Shown here in pieces: positions 9,471 to 18,331 of a stretch of 64,000 nt of DNA. Each line of letters opens with the position of its first letter. Position 1 is the stretch's first letter. Both the position numbers and the translations under genes were made by a program. Origin of the DNA: Pedobacter segetis (GTDB lineage Bacteria; Bacteroidota; Bacteroidia; Sphingobacteriales; Sphingobacteriaceae). Location: contig NZ_JAEHFY010000007.1 of the NCBI RefSeq assembly GCF_016623585.1, positions 1 to 64,000 of the forward strand, written 5' to 3'. The notes under the pieces are model-generated. The model saw only the letters and a list, made by a program, of their open reading frames with translations. It was not told the DNA's origin and searched no databases.

Positions 9471-9983
9471 ATGATCGAAAAAAACATTTATAACTTTGAA
9501 GTTGAGAATTTAAAGGGAGAGAAAGTTAGTTTAAAAAAATACGAGGGAAAAGTGCTGATGATCGTTAATACCGCATCTGAATGTGGTTTTACCCCTCAAT
9601 TGAACGATCTTGAAGATCTGAGGAAAAATTTCGAGAACGAGAAATTTGAAATACTTGCTTTCCCGAGCAATGATTTTGGGCAGCAAGAGCCTTTAAATGA
9701 TGAGGCGATCGGTAAATTTTGCGCCATCAATTACCATACCCACTTCCCCATATTTAAAAAAACAAGGGTTAGGGGTGATTATGCCTCCCCGCTTTTTAAG
9801 TTTTTGGCCGATAAGAAGTTAAACGGTCATATCAACTCTATCCCAAGGTGGAATTTCCATAAATATATCATCAACCAAAAAGGGGAGGTGATAGATTATT
9901 TTTATTCGTTTACCAAACCAAACTCTTCCAAGGTAAAGAAGAAGATCCAAAAACTGTTGGGAAGCCTAAAAAAAACATCATGA
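9471..9983 (+). CDS. glutathione peroxidase-family thiol peroxidase
   Basis: This 170-aa protein reduces hydroperoxides. In bacteria with bacillithiol the electron donor is more likely thioredoxin or bacillithiol than glutathione. The catalytic tetrad can be seen: Cys in NTASECGFTPQ, Gln in FPSNDFGQQEP, and Trp and Asn in IPRWNFHKYI. It is a cysteine, not selenocysteine, enzyme. It overlaps the bacillithiol deacetylase gene by 4 bases (ATGA), which fits a shared thiol-redox role. Confidence 0.9.
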   Translation: MIEKNIYNFEVENLKGEKVSLKKYEGKVLMIVNTASECGFTPQLNDLEDLRKNFENEKFEILAFPSNDFGQQEPLNDEAIGKFCAINYHTHFPIFKKTRVRGDYASPLFKFLADKKLNGHINSIPRWNFHKYIINQKGEVIDYFYSFTKPNSSKVKKKIQKLLGSLKKTS

Positions 9984-10702
9984 AATTAGATTTACTCTTT
10001 ATAGTTGCACACCCAGATGATGTTGAGCTTGGTGCGGCGGGAACCATCTTAAAACATAAAAAAGAAGGAAAAAAAGTGGGTATCATAGATTTAACCCGTG
10101 GCGAATTAGGTACAAGGGGAACCGTAGAAACCCGAAAACAAGAAGCAAGCGATGCAGCTCAAATCTTAGATTTAGATGTAAGGGAAAATTTGGGGATTAA
10201 GGACGGCTTTTTCAAAAACGATGAAGAACATCAGTTAAAAGTAATTGCGGCCATAAGAAAATACCAACCAGAAATTGTTATCACCAATGCTTATGAAGAC
10301 CGCCACCCAGATCACGGTAGGGCTTGCGGATTGGTAAACGATGCTTGTTTTTTATCAGGTCTAACAAAAATAGAAACCATAGAAAATAACAATACACAAA
10401 AAGCTTGGCGACCACGATTATTGCTTCATTTAATACAGGATACCTATATTAAACCAGACATTGTGATTGATATTTCTGAGTTTATGGATCAAAAATTGGC
10501 CGCAATAAGAGCCTATAAAACCCAGTTTTTTGTAGAAGGCGTAAATATTGATGATGCCCCAACTTATATTTCTAATCCTGCTTTTATGGATTTAATTATT
10601 GGCAGAACAAGGGAATATGGCAGATCGATCCAAGTGGACCATGCCGAAGGCTTTTTAAGCAAAAAGATTTTGGGAGTAAACAGCCTATTTGATCTATTAT
10701 GA
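9980..10702 (+). CDS. bshB1: bacillithiol biosynthesis deacetylase BshB1
   Basis: BshB1 is a zinc-dependent PIG-L/LmbE-type deacetylase that removes acetyl from GlcNAc-malate in bacillithiol synthesis. The zinc-binding motifs are VAHPDDVELG at residues 9-18 and RHPDHGRA near 113-120. The segment LTRGELGTRGT is characteristic of BshB1. The length of 240 aa is normal. It is translationally coupled to the upstream peroxidase gene (ATGA overlap). bshA and bshC are not in the window. Confidence 0.92.
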   Translation: MKLDLLFIVAHPDDVELGAAGTILKHKKEGKKVGIIDLTRGELGTRGTVETRKQEASDAAQILDLDVRENLGIKDGFFKNDEEHQLKVIAAIRKYQPEIVITNAYEDRHPDHGRACGLVNDACFLSGLTKIETIENNNTQKAWRPRLLLHLIQDTYIKPDIVIDISEFMDQKLAAIRAYKTQFFVEGVNIDDAPTYISNPAFMDLIIGRTREYGRSIQVDHAEGFLSKKILGVNSLFDLL

Positions 10703-10737
10703 TCTTTGCCAAACAACAGTTTTCTTTAAGGAGCTAA

Positions 10738-10878
10738 AGATTTAATTATTTTGAGTTCGGAGTAGATAACAAAGGTTTTAGAATTATAAAGATTAATGGA
10801 GATAGCACCTATTTTTGGGCTTAAAGTATTGATGAAGTGGGTTTAAAGAATAATCTAAAAAAAAATCCTATAAAATAA
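10738..10878 (+). pseudogene. possible gene remnant in the gap after bshB1
   Basis: The gap 10703-11079 has no intact gene. One frame from 10738 reads a protein-like segment (EFGVDNKGFRIIKINGDST), is interrupted by TAA at 10822-10824, and then continues (SIDEVGLKNN) to a stop at 10876-10878. It could be a decayed gene or chance coding-like sequence. Further right, the motif acctttccttac occurs twice (near 11008 and 11042) with no clear meaning. Confidence 0.25.
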
Positions 10879-11079
10879 ATTTATTCTAAATTCTATCTGA
10901 TAATAGTAAGTTTGATAATAAGCCTTGCCTAAAGCTTATTAACAGAATTTATAAATTTGCTTCGCTAGGGCAATAAAATTATTTTATAATTCCATAAAAA
11001 AGACCTTTCCTTACGTGGAGGGTGACTTGAATTGGAGAACACCTTTCCTTACATCGAGGTAATGCGTTAATAGAAAAAA

Positions 11080-11547
11080 TCAAGCTTTCAAAAAAGGCAA
11101 GGCCGCACTGGGTACAAATTGTGAAACATCGCCTCCATATCTTAAAATATCCCGCACAATAGTAGAGCTAATTGAGGAATAACCGGGTTTACTTACGATA
11201 AAAATGGATTCTATTTCTGGGATCAGGGCATGGTTCATTTGGGCAATGGCTTTTTCATATTCAAAATCAGATACCGTTCTAATACCCCTTATCATGTGGG
11301 AAGCACCAATTTCTTTACAGAAATTTACGGTTAAGCCTTCATAAGCAATCATTTCTAGCTTTGGTTCTTCTTTAAAAACAGCTTTGATCATGTCTAAGCG
11401 TTGGGTAATGCTCATTAATGATTGCTTGGTACTGTTGGTTCCAATCCCAACGTAAATCTTATCAAATAGCGGTAAAGAACGCTTCAAAATATCAACGTGA
11501 GCTTTGGTAATAGGATCAAAAGAGCCAGGGAACAATGCTATTTTCAT
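11080..11547 (-). CDS. coaD: phosphopantetheine adenylyltransferase
   Basis: CoaD transfers AMP from ATP to 4'-phosphopantetheine, the penultimate step of coenzyme A synthesis. The 155-aa protein has the nucleotidyltransferase opening ALFPGSFDPITKAHVDIL, where the usual T-x-G-H reads T-K-A-H, and the C-terminal SISSTIVRDI motif. RGIRTVSDFEYE is also typical. It is the last gene of a minus-strand set DUF3822-rsmD-coaD, 76 bp after rsmD. Confidence 0.95.
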   Translation of the reverse strand: MKIALFPGSFDPITKAHVDILKRSLPLFDKIYVGIGTNSTKQSLMSITQRLDMIKAVFKEEPKLEMIAYEGLTVNFCKEIGASHMIRGIRTVSDFEYEKAIAQMNHALIPEIESIFIVSKPGYSSISSTIVRDILRYGGDVSQFVPSAALPFLKA

Positions 11548-11623
11548 AAAATATTAAAAAAAAATTACTGTATCGATTTTAATAAATGTAATCTAAAAAA
11601 TTGATATTGGTTCAAGTTTTACC

Positions 11624-12175
11624 TTATACCTTAAACCCTTTATTATTTTCAAAAAAACTAAATGCCGAGTAACCATAAATCCGTTTATCGCTAAAATTTG
11701 GATGATTGGATAAGTTTTGCATACTCTGATGTTCGATAATCAATAAGCCATTTTCTGTCAGTAGGTTTTTATCAAAAACAATTTGGGCTATTTCTGGTAT
11801 TGTTTTTAAACCATAAGGCGGATCGGCAAAGATCAGATCAAATTGTTCTGTTTCTTGATTTAAGTACTTAAAAACATCTGCCTTTATGGCTTTTAAATTT
11901 TTGAGTTGATGCTCTTCGGTGGTTTTTCTTAAATATTGGTAACAGCCAAAAGCTTTATCTACAGATGTAACGGTAGCTGCAAAACGTGAAGCAAATTCTA
12001 AACTGATGTTTCCGGTACCGCTAAACAGATCCAATACTTTTAGGCCATCAAACTCGATCTGGTTTTGCAAAATATTGAACAAGGCTTCCTTGGCCATATC
12101 GGTAGTTGGCCTTACGGGTAAGTTTTTAGGTGGATAAAACCTTGTTCCTTTAAGTTTTCCGCCAATTATTCGCAT
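11624..12175 (-). CDS. rsmD: 16S rRNA (guanine966-N2)-methyltransferase
   Basis: RsmD uses SAM to methylate G966 of 16S rRNA. The 183-aa protein begins MRIIGGKLKGTRF, has the SAM-binding VLDLFSGTGNISLEFASR near residues 45-62 and the catalytic DPPY motif in IFADPPYGL near 117-125. It overlaps the end of the DUF3822 gene by 10 bases. The pairing with coaD is common in Bacteroidota and other phyla. Confidence 0.93.
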   Translation of the reverse strand: MRIIGGKLKGTRFYPPKNLPVRPTTDMAKEALFNILQNQIEFDGLKVLDLFSGTGNISLEFASRFAATVTSVDKAFGCYQYLRKTTEEHQLKNLKAIKADVFKYLNQETEQFDLIFADPPYGLKTIPEIAQIVFDKNLLTENGLLIIEHQSMQNLSNHPNFSDKRIYGYSAFSFFENNKGFKV

Positions 12176-12981
12176 AAATGCAAACTTAGTAATGAAAAGA
12201 AACGGGGCATAACTGGCTGCCCTAATCCGTTGTAGAACAAGGGAAGACTATCTTGATCTGTAACTTCTGTACGGGGGAACTGCGCAACTATTTTTTTGAA
12301 AGTATCACCAAACCAATCTGTATTGCCACTTACCTTAACGGTAAGATTTGCAGGGCGCAATTTATTTTGTTGAGCGGCCAATAACGCAAAATATAAAAGT
12401 TCGTCATCGTTTTGATATTCAAAAACGTTATAAAATTTAAACCGATGATCGTTTAAGATGATGACCTCTACAAAACCCGGCTTTACGTTGATAAAAAGCT
12501 GCGGAGAATTGATCTGGCTAAAAGCAAAAGTAATACCTTGATAAAAAGGCATCAGTTGGGGGAAAATTTCTGCGTTTGGAAAGCTTGCGCCCAGTTTATC
12601 TAACAATAACTCTGGCAAAGCATAAATTACCGTTATACCAGATTTTTCTAAAGCATGGGTAAACACTTTTTCATTATCAGCTGGCTGTATGTATTTAGCG
12701 TAATTTTCTAAGTCTTTTTTGTGATAAACACCCGTGGGGATAAAAGTGAATTTTTGCGTTGGCAGGCTGATTTTGGTTTTAGAAAAATTAGCTTGTAAAA
12801 CCAGGTCGCTTAAATCGTTAAAGATAACCGATGGTTTATGTGCGATAGACTTTACGCTTTTATCTTCAGGATCAATTATCGCATAATTATAAGAATTAAG
12901 GCTAATCTCTAAATATAGATCAAGCTCTTTGGATGATAGATTTTCAAAGCCATCAACAGAAAGGATAATTTTATCGCTCAT
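12166..12981 (-). CDS. DUF3822 family protein
   Basis: This is a conserved Bacteroidota protein with an actin/ASKHA-like appearance and no assigned reaction. Members are commonly encoded beside rsmD and coaD, as here. I set the start at the ATG at 12981 (MSDKIILSVDGFENL), since a TACTTTTG -7 box lies only 6 bp upstream and an upstream start at 12990 would fall inside the promoter. No signal peptide or membrane segment is visible. Confidence 0.75.
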   Translation of the reverse strand: MSDKIILSVDGFENLSSKELDLYLEISLNSYNYAIIDPEDKSVKSIAHKPSVIFNDLSDLVLQANFSKTKISLPTQKFTFIPTGVYHKKDLENYAKYIQPADNEKVFTHALEKSGITVIYALPELLLDKLGASFPNAEIFPQLMPFYQGITFAFSQINSPQLFINVKPGFVEVIILNDHRFKFYNVFEYQNDDELLYFALLAAQQNKLRPANLTVKVSGNTDWFGDTFKKIVAQFPRTEVTDQDSLPLFYNGLGQPVMPRFFSLLSLHLCE

Positions 12982-12987
12982 ACAGAA

Positions 12988-12995
12988 CAAAAGTA
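12988..12995 (-). promoter_or_regulatory. -7 promoter box (TACTTTTG) for the DUF3822-rsmD-coaD genes
   Basis: It is an exact TAnnTTTG match on the minus strand, ending 6 bp before the ATG at 12981. The mRNA would be leaderless or nearly so. Confidence 0.55.
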
Positions 12996-13062
12996 AAAAT
13001 TTATCTGTAAACCTATGTTTACTTATTCAGTTGGATCAAGATTGTTTGTTAATCTGAGGATG

Positions 13063-13179
13063 GGTTTTGCGTTAACGATCGAAGCGGCATCCCCGCCTGT
13101 AATTCGGGCAGGCTTTTTTTCTTTTTCAGGAAAAAAGATACATCCGCAAGTTGGCGGAGTGTTAAAGCGCCCAAATAAT
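13063..13179. repeat. REP-like repeat, copy 1, with an internal insertion
   Basis: The outer parts (ttttgcgttaacgat at the left, ggcggagtgttaaagcgccc at the right) match, in inverted orientation, the element at 16185-16247. The middle of this copy carries about 50 extra bases, including a small hairpin (gcctg..., ...caggc) and a T-rich run. It lies in the 200-bp gap between the DUF3822 gene and the helicase gene. Confidence 0.7.
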
Positions 13180-13319
13180 ATTTAATGATTAATCAATTTT
13201 CTAAATTTAATAGAATCTGGAATACTATAATTCACCCATCAAATTTTCCCCTTTTAAAACGCCCAAATTATCTCCAAAAAACCAAACATCTTCCCAATAT
13301 TTTATCGAAATTTGAAACA

Positions 13320-14720
13320 ATGAGCATCGCACATGATCTAGCAAAATCTTTTCCGCATTTACCCAATCCGCAACAGCTTTATTTATTTGAGAAATTAGAT
13401 CAGTTTATGCGATTAAAGCAGGATAACTGTGTTTTTGTGTTAAAGGGATATGCCGGTACGGGTAAAACAACGGTAATCAGTACGCTCATTAAATTGCTGC
13501 CCCGATATAATTTGAAGACCGTTTTATTGGCACCAACGGGTAGGGCGGCAAAAGTTTTAGGGAACTATTCTAAAAAGGAAGCCTCTACTATCCATCGTAA
13601 AATATATAGAAAGAAAACAGCGGTTTCGCCAGATATGCACTTTAGTTTATCGCCCAATTTACATAAGGATACTTTGTTTATTATAGATGAGGCTTCTATG
13701 ATCGCGGATGAGAAAACGGATTATAGCGGCAGCAGTTTATTGGAGGATGTGATCAGTTATGTATATGAAAACCAGAACAATAACCGGATTGTTTTTATTG
13801 GCGATACGGCACAATTGCCCCCGGTTGGTTCTTTAGAAAGCCCCGCTTTGGCAAAAGATAAGCTGCAGAAGTTTAGGTTAGAGGTTTCTGAGGTAGAGCT
13901 TACGCAAGTGGTAAGGCAAGAGCAAGAATCTGGCATTTTACGCAACGCCACTACCATTAGGGAGCTGATCAGAACGGAAGAAGAATCTTTCCCAACCTTG
14001 GTAACCAGAGGTTATAAGGATGTTTACCGTATGATGGGCGATAAAATAGTAGAAGGGCTAAATTACGCTTATGATAAATACGGGATGGAGAACAGTTTGG
14101 TGGTTTGCAGATCTAACAAGGGCGCAAACATCTTTAACCAAAGCATTAGGAACCAGATTTTATGGCGTGAGGATGAAATTACGGGTGGCGATCTGGTAAT
14201 GGTTGTGAAAAACAATTATTTTTGGTTAGGCGAGGAGAAGGGCGGTTTTATTGCCAATGGCGATATTGGGAAAATAACGAGGGTAAAAAACATCCAAGAT
14301 ATGTACGGCTTTCGTTTTGCCGAAGTGCAGATCCTTTTTGCAGATATTGATGAAGAGCCTTTAACCTGTAGTGTAATGCTAGATACTTTGTATTCTGAGA
14401 CCTCTAATTTGCCCTACAACAGACAGAAAGAACTTTTTGAGGAGGTAATGAAAGATTACGAACATCTGCCTACCAAGAGGGCTAAAATGGAAGAATTGAA
14501 GAAGAACCCATATTTTAACGCTTTACAGATTAAGTTTGCATACGCGGTAACTTGCCATAAGGCACAAGGTGGGCAATGGGAGGCGGTTTTTATAGACCAA
14601 GGTTACTTAACCGAAGAAATGATCAACATAGAGTTGTTAAGATGGCTTTATACGGCAACCACAAGGGCTTCTAAAGAATTATTCTATGTAAATTTTACAG
14701 ATCTATTTTTTCCGGCTTGA
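13320..14720 (+). CDS. ATP-dependent DNA helicase, RecD2/Pif1-like
   Basis: This superfamily 1 helicase (466 aa from the chosen start) has Walker A GYAGTGKTT near residue 45, motif Ia (LLAPTGRAAKVL), Walker B LFIIDEASMI, motif III (IVFIGDTAQLPPVGS), and near the C-terminus AYAVTCHKAQGGQW and LYTATTRASKELF (motifs V and VI). This matches the Bacteroidota 'AAA family ATPase/RecD-like' group, shorter than RecD2. The frame is open back to an ATG at 13185. I prefer the ATG at 13320 (MSIAHDLAK) because the intervening 45 residues are low-complexity and the conserved part begins at FPHLPNPQQ. A role in repair or replication-fork processing is inferred from the family. Confidence 0.85.
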   Translation: MSIAHDLAKSFPHLPNPQQLYLFEKLDQFMRLKQDNCVFVLKGYAGTGKTTVISTLIKLLPRYNLKTVLLAPTGRAAKVLGNYSKKEASTIHRKIYRKKTAVSPDMHFSLSPNLHKDTLFIIDEASMIADEKTDYSGSSLLEDVISYVYENQNNNRIVFIGDTAQLPPVGSLESPALAKDKLQKFRLEVSEVELTQVVRQEQESGILRNATTIRELIRTEEESFPTLVTRGYKDVYRMMGDKIVEGLNYAYDKYGMENSLVVCRSNKGANIFNQSIRNQILWREDEITGGDLVMVVKNNYFWLGEEKGGFIANGDIGKITRVKNIQDMYGFRFAEVQILFADIDEEPLTCSVMLDTLYSETSNLPYNRQKELFEEVMKDYEHLPTKRAKMEELKKNPYFNALQIKFAYAVTCHKAQGGQWEAVFIDQGYLTEEMINIELLRWLYTATTRASKELFYVNFTDLFFPA

Positions 14721-14724
14721 TGGT

Positions 14725-15366
14725 TCAAACCATCTTTTTACTGCAAATTTTAACATAAATCGCGATCATTATCAGCACAATGATCACAAATATGGAGTTG
14801 GCGATATTTACCGATCTAAATTGTTTTCTATTATTGCCAATCGCTATTTTAGATTGCGTTTCTTTAAATTTTTGATCGGTATATAAGTTTTGGAAAACAT
14901 CAACCAATTCTCCCATGATCTTCATCCCTACGTCGCTTTTTACCAACTCAACCGTTTCTGTATTTAAACCTTGTTTTTGAAGGTTGATGATTTTATCCAT
15001 CTCTTCCATTTTCTGATTGATCAAGAAATGCAGCCTTTCAATTTCTTTGGGGTTGGATGTTGTTAGCCCATAACTTTCAGAGATTTTAAAAAACCTCTGT
15101 TTTTCTGTTTTTAACTTAAATAGAGATTTTTTGTATTGGTCTAAGTAGCTAGAATCTTTACTGATGATGTAGCCCCTTTCAAATGATTCGGCTTCTCTTA
15201 AATCTAAGATCAAACCGTTAGAGCTTTCTAAAAAATCATACTTATCTTCCCCTGTTTTAATACTAGAAGTAATATTGCCATAAGTGAAAAAAGAGAAATA
15301 AAGATAGGCCGAGGTAGATAATATTGCAGCTATAATTAATAAGTAAACAATATTTACTTTCTTCAT
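14725..15366 (-). CDS. stand-alone CHASE3-domain membrane sensor protein
   Basis: The 213-aa protein has two membrane helices (about residues 7-27 and 188-207) bracketing an extracytoplasmic helical domain. That domain carries the CHASE3 signature LREAESFERGYIISKDSSYL near residues 57-76. CHASE3 normally sits in front of histidine kinases or cyclases. Here only about 6 residues follow the second helix, so there is no output domain. It may partner with a separate kinase or be a truncated receptor. It is convergent with the helicase gene, 4 bp away. Confidence 0.65.
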   Translation of the reverse strand: MKKVNIVYLLIIAAILSTSAYLYFSFFTYGNITSSIKTGEDKYDFLESSNGLILDLREAESFERGYIISKDSSYLDQYKKSLFKLKTEKQRFFKISESYGLTTSNPKEIERLHFLINQKMEEMDKIINLQKQGLNTETVELVKSDVGMKIMGELVDVFQNLYTDQKFKETQSKIAIGNNRKQFRSVNIANSIFVIIVLIMIAIYVKICSKKMV

Positions 15367-15436
15367 AGGTAATATGCGGTATAGGGTGTGAGCAACAAAA
15401 ATAATAAAAGGTTCCGAATTTTATACTCACGAAATT

Positions 15437-16111
15437 TTATTTTATACTCTTAATTTTAAACGTAAACTTATAGCCGTTTGTGATTGCTCCTGTTGATATG
15501 TTTTTATCTACTGCGGTAACTTCCTTTTGTACCAAACCCACGTTTTTTGCGTAAGTGGCATTTACTAGGTCTTCCCTTATCAAATTCTGCTCGTCTATCT
15601 CTTTTACCACTATGGTAGAGTCAAAAGTGAGATTATTTATGGTTGCCGGGGCAATTTCATTTTCAATGGTGTAATCTTGCTCGCCAATGGTATTTTTAGA
15701 ATTGCCGTTCCAGGTGCTGCCAGCTAAAGGAGGGAAAATTATTTTTATAAATCTTTGGTTGTTAATAAATTCTTCGCCGTCACGCAATGTTTTGCTTCGT
15801 GTAAAAACTTGTTGAAATACCCAGGGCGAAACAGGACTTATTCTTTTATATCTTTCGATCCTATAGTTTAAGCCGCCTGCTAAATCATCAAAAGTATTGG
15901 TGATGCTATCTTTTAATTCAAATTTATAGTTTACGCTGGTATTGGTAAAATTACTGTAAGCAGTAGAATCAACATCGTAAATTAAAACCGCATTTACCTT
16001 TAAAGGATAAAATTCGCTTTGCAAATCTTTAGCTGGCGCATTGCTTTCTTTGGTACAAGCAATTACCAAACAGAAAATAGTTGCCAAACCTAACAGGTAA
16101 ATCTTGTTCAT
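15437..16111 (-). CDS. hypothetical lipoprotein
   Basis: A lipoprotein signal peptide with a lipobox (FCLVIAC, lipidated Cys19) is followed by a 200-residue beta-rich domain. The pattern SEFYPLKVNAVLIYDVDSTAY is seen in many Bacteroidota envelope lipoproteins of unknown function. It would be anchored in the inner or outer membrane. There is no recognisable catalytic motif. It lies upstream of the CHASE3 gene on the same strand with a 70-bp gap. Confidence 0.65.
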   Translation of the reverse strand: MNKIYLLGLATIFCLVIACTKESNAPAKDLQSEFYPLKVNAVLIYDVDSTAYSNFTNTSVNYKFELKDSITNTFDDLAGGLNYRIERYKRISPVSPWVFQQVFTRSKTLRDGEEFINNQRFIKIIFPPLAGSTWNGNSKNTIGEQDYTIENEIAPATINNLTFDSTIVVKEIDEQNLIREDLVNATYAKNVGLVQKEVTAVDKNISTGAITNGYKFTFKIKSIK

Positions 16112-16184
16112 TGCTACTAATTTAAGATAAAAACGGAGAATTTGGTCTATTAATCTATTTTGGAAAATATTTTGATTAAACTAT

Positions 16185-16247
16185 TTATTTGGGCGTTTTA
16201 ACACTCCGCCAGCTGGCGGATGCCGTTTCTATCGTTAACGCAAAAAC
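16185..16247. repeat. REP-like palindromic repeat, copy 2
   Basis: This 63-bp element contains a strong hairpin (catccgccagctggcggatg as its reverse complement) flanked by tttgggcg and cgttaacgcaaaaa. It abuts the mnmA stop codon and could fold at the 3' end of that transcript. It is the inverted partner of the element at 13063-13179. Confidence 0.75.
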
Positions 16248-17335
16248 TAAACTAAAAATCCACCACCCAATAAATCATTTCCCTCATAAAATACCGCCGA
16301 TTGTCCCGGAGCAATCCCAGAAACTGCATGGTGGAAATTAACTTTCATATTGCCGCCAATTTGATGGATATGGCTCACAGCTCCAGCGTCTTTATAACGT
16401 ATTTTGGTTATCGCTTCTAAAGGTTCTGTGATAGATTCATACTTAATCAGGTTAACGTCTCTAACTAAAGCTTCTGTTCTTTGCAATTCGTCTTGTGTTC
16501 CTAATACTACCGTATTGCTTTCTGGCAAAATTTGGGTAACAAACATGGGGTGGCCAAATGCAATACCCAAACCTTTTCTTTGGCCGATGGTATAAAATGG
16601 ATAACCTTTATGTTTGCCAACTTTGGTGCCGTCTGTCAAAACAAAATCGCCGCCATCAACTTCTTTTTCTAAGTTTGGTACACGGTGTTTTAAGAAAGAG
16701 CGATAATCGTTTTCTGGCACAAAGCAAATCTCATAGCTTTCGCTTTTATTGGCCAACTCTTGCTGGCCCATATCCAAAGCCATTTGCCTAATCTCTGGTT
16801 TAGAGAAAGAACCCAAAGGAAAACGGGTTCTTGCCAAGTTTTCTTGCGATACGCCCCAAAGCACATAAGATTGATCTTTGTTCTCATCTTTGCCCTTAGA
16901 GATTACATATCTACCATTATCTTGTTGGCGGATGTTGGCATAATGCCCTGTTGCAATAAATTCGCAATCAAGCTTATTTGCTCTTTTTAGCAAAGCATCC
17001 CATTTAATGTGCGTATTACACAACACACAAGGGTTTGGGGTTCTACCAGCTAAATATTCATCCACAAAATTATCTATCACAAAATCGCCAAACTCATCAC
17101 GTATATCCAAGATGTAATGTGGCATTCCATAACCAACGGCCAATGAACGGGCATCGTTAATAGAATCCAGGCTGCAACAACCTGTTTCTTTTGAATTTGA
17201 ACCAGAAGAAGCATAATCCCAGGTTTTCATGGTCAGTCCAATTACCTCATAACCTTGCTCATGCAACATTACGGCAGCAACAGAGCTATCCACACCACCG
17301 CTCATTGCCACCAAAATTCTTCCGTGTTTACTCAT
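16247..17335 (-). CDS. mnmA: tRNA-uridine 2-sulfurtransferase
   Basis: MnmA adds sulfur at C2 of wobble uridine 34 in tRNA-Lys, -Glu and -Gln. The 362-aa protein has the PP-loop SGGVDSSVAAVML near residues 13-25, a catalytic cysteine pair with Cys in NPCVLCNTHIKW near 101-112 and SYEICFVPENDY near 200, and the conserved GQRKGLGIAFGHPMFV. Length and motifs are normal. It has its own -7 box just upstream and is followed by the REP-like element. Confidence 0.95.
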   Translation of the reverse strand: MSKHGRILVAMSGGVDSSVAAVMLHEQGYEVIGLTMKTWDYASSGSNSKETGCCSLDSINDARSLAVGYGMPHYILDIRDEFGDFVIDNFVDEYLAGRTPNPCVLCNTHIKWDALLKRANKLDCEFIATGHYANIRQQDNGRYVISKGKDENKDQSYVLWGVSQENLARTRFPLGSFSKPEIRQMALDMGQQELANKSESYEICFVPENDYRSFLKHRVPNLEKEVDGGDFVLTDGTKVGKHKGYPFYTIGQRKGLGIAFGHPMFVTQILPESNTVVLGTQDELQRTEALVRDVNLIKYESITEPLEAITKIRYKDAGAVSHIHQIGGNMKVNFHHAVSGIAPGQSAVFYEGNDLLGGGFLV

Positions 17336-17355
17336 CTTTAGTTCTTAAAACGCTG

Positions 17356-17363
17356 CAAAGATA
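17356..17363 (-). promoter_or_regulatory. -7 promoter box (TATCTTTG) of mnmA
   Basis: It is an exact TAnnTTTG match 20 bp before the mnmA ATG. The rest of the 319-bp gap 17336-17654 holds no other gene that I can support. Confidence 0.55.
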
Positions 17364-17654
17364 ATTTTTAATTTTTGGATAGGGAAGGTAGGGCGGTCAG
17401 TAGGTTGTAAGAAATTTAAGTTGAGAGGTGAAGAATTTTTAAAAAAAAACAAAACCCATTAAATCAATAAAGCATGAAGAAGTGAAGGGAAATTAAGCTC
17501 ATCCTTACCAAATAGCATTTCATTTTTTCTTCATGGCTTAACGGTAAAGCATCAAGAAAACTGCCGAAATTAGAATTATAAAGTAACTTGAATTGATATA
17601 ATTTGATGTTTCCTATAAGTTAAATTACATTATTAATCAAATAGTTAAATTGTT

Positions 17655-18257
17655 TTATTTTATTAATAACTTTAGTTCTGGTGGTAAATCTTCAAATACA
17701 TCTATATCAGATAAAACAGGCGTTGTAGCGTGTTGAATATTTAGAGATTTTAAAATTTTTACCGTATCATCATATACTTTTTCGGTACTCCAAGCAACAT
17801 CAGAAAATATAGGTTTAACCATTTTATTTAAACCTAAAAGGTAATAACCACCGTCTTTAGCGGGGCCAATAACCACGTCTTTGCTTTTCAACATCTCAAA
17901 TGCGTTCTCTATAATGGTTTGGTCAAGTTCATAACAATCTGAACCAACTATTAAAACGCTTTCATATCCTTTTAAAAAAAGCTGCTCAAAAGCATCTTCC
18001 ATACGGCCGCCTAAATCGCTTTCTTTTTGGTAAGCCGTTTGGTAAATATCATCCCCCCAGGGCATTTTATTAGATGACACCTTGTCATAAAATAAAAATT
18101 TATCACAATTTAAGTTTTTAGTAATCAGGTTTGTATGGTTTAATAGTTCTTTATAAACTTTAAGTGCGTTCTCGTTTCCAACGGTTGCTGCTAAACGTGT
18201 TTTAGAACGGCCCAATTCTGGGTATTTAAGAAATATGATGATGGCTTTTTTACTCAT
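17655..18257 (-). CDS. TIGR04282-type glycosyltransferase (arsenosugar biosynthesis family)
   Basis: This is a small GT-A-fold nucleotidyl/glycosyl-transferase of the DUF2064 family. Visible motifs are LKYPELGRSKTRLAATVG near the N-terminus, GGRMEDAF, VGSDCYEL (the DxD-like metal site) and VIGPAKDGGYYLLGL. Families with this domain act in arsenosugar synthesis, but the other arsenosugar genes are not seen here, so the substrate is open. The ATG at 18257 (MSKKAIIIFL) is chosen over the extension to 18284. Confidence 0.75.
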   Translation of the reverse strand: MSKKAIIIFLKYPELGRSKTRLAATVGNENALKVYKELLNHTNLITKNLNCDKFLFYDKVSSNKMPWGDDIYQTAYQKESDLGGRMEDAFEQLFLKGYESVLIVGSDCYELDQTIIENAFEMLKSKDVVIGPAKDGGYYLLGLNKMVKPIFSDVAWSTEKVYDDTVKILKSLNIQHATTPVLSDIDVFEDLPPELKLLIK

Positions 18258-18331
18258 TTTATAAATATGTATTTTAATTATCAATCGCCTATTTAGGTTT
18301 TGCTTTCTGTATTTAGCTTTTCTTTAAAATA

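Noticed and set aside
11008-11055. Doubled acctttccttac motif as a direct repeat element
   Set aside because: The shared part is too short and the flanks do not match; it may be chance.
13063-16247. Composite transposon between the two inverted repeats
   Set aside because: There is no transposase between them, the ends are REP-like hairpins rather than insertion-sequence ends, and the enclosed genes look like ordinary chromosome genes.
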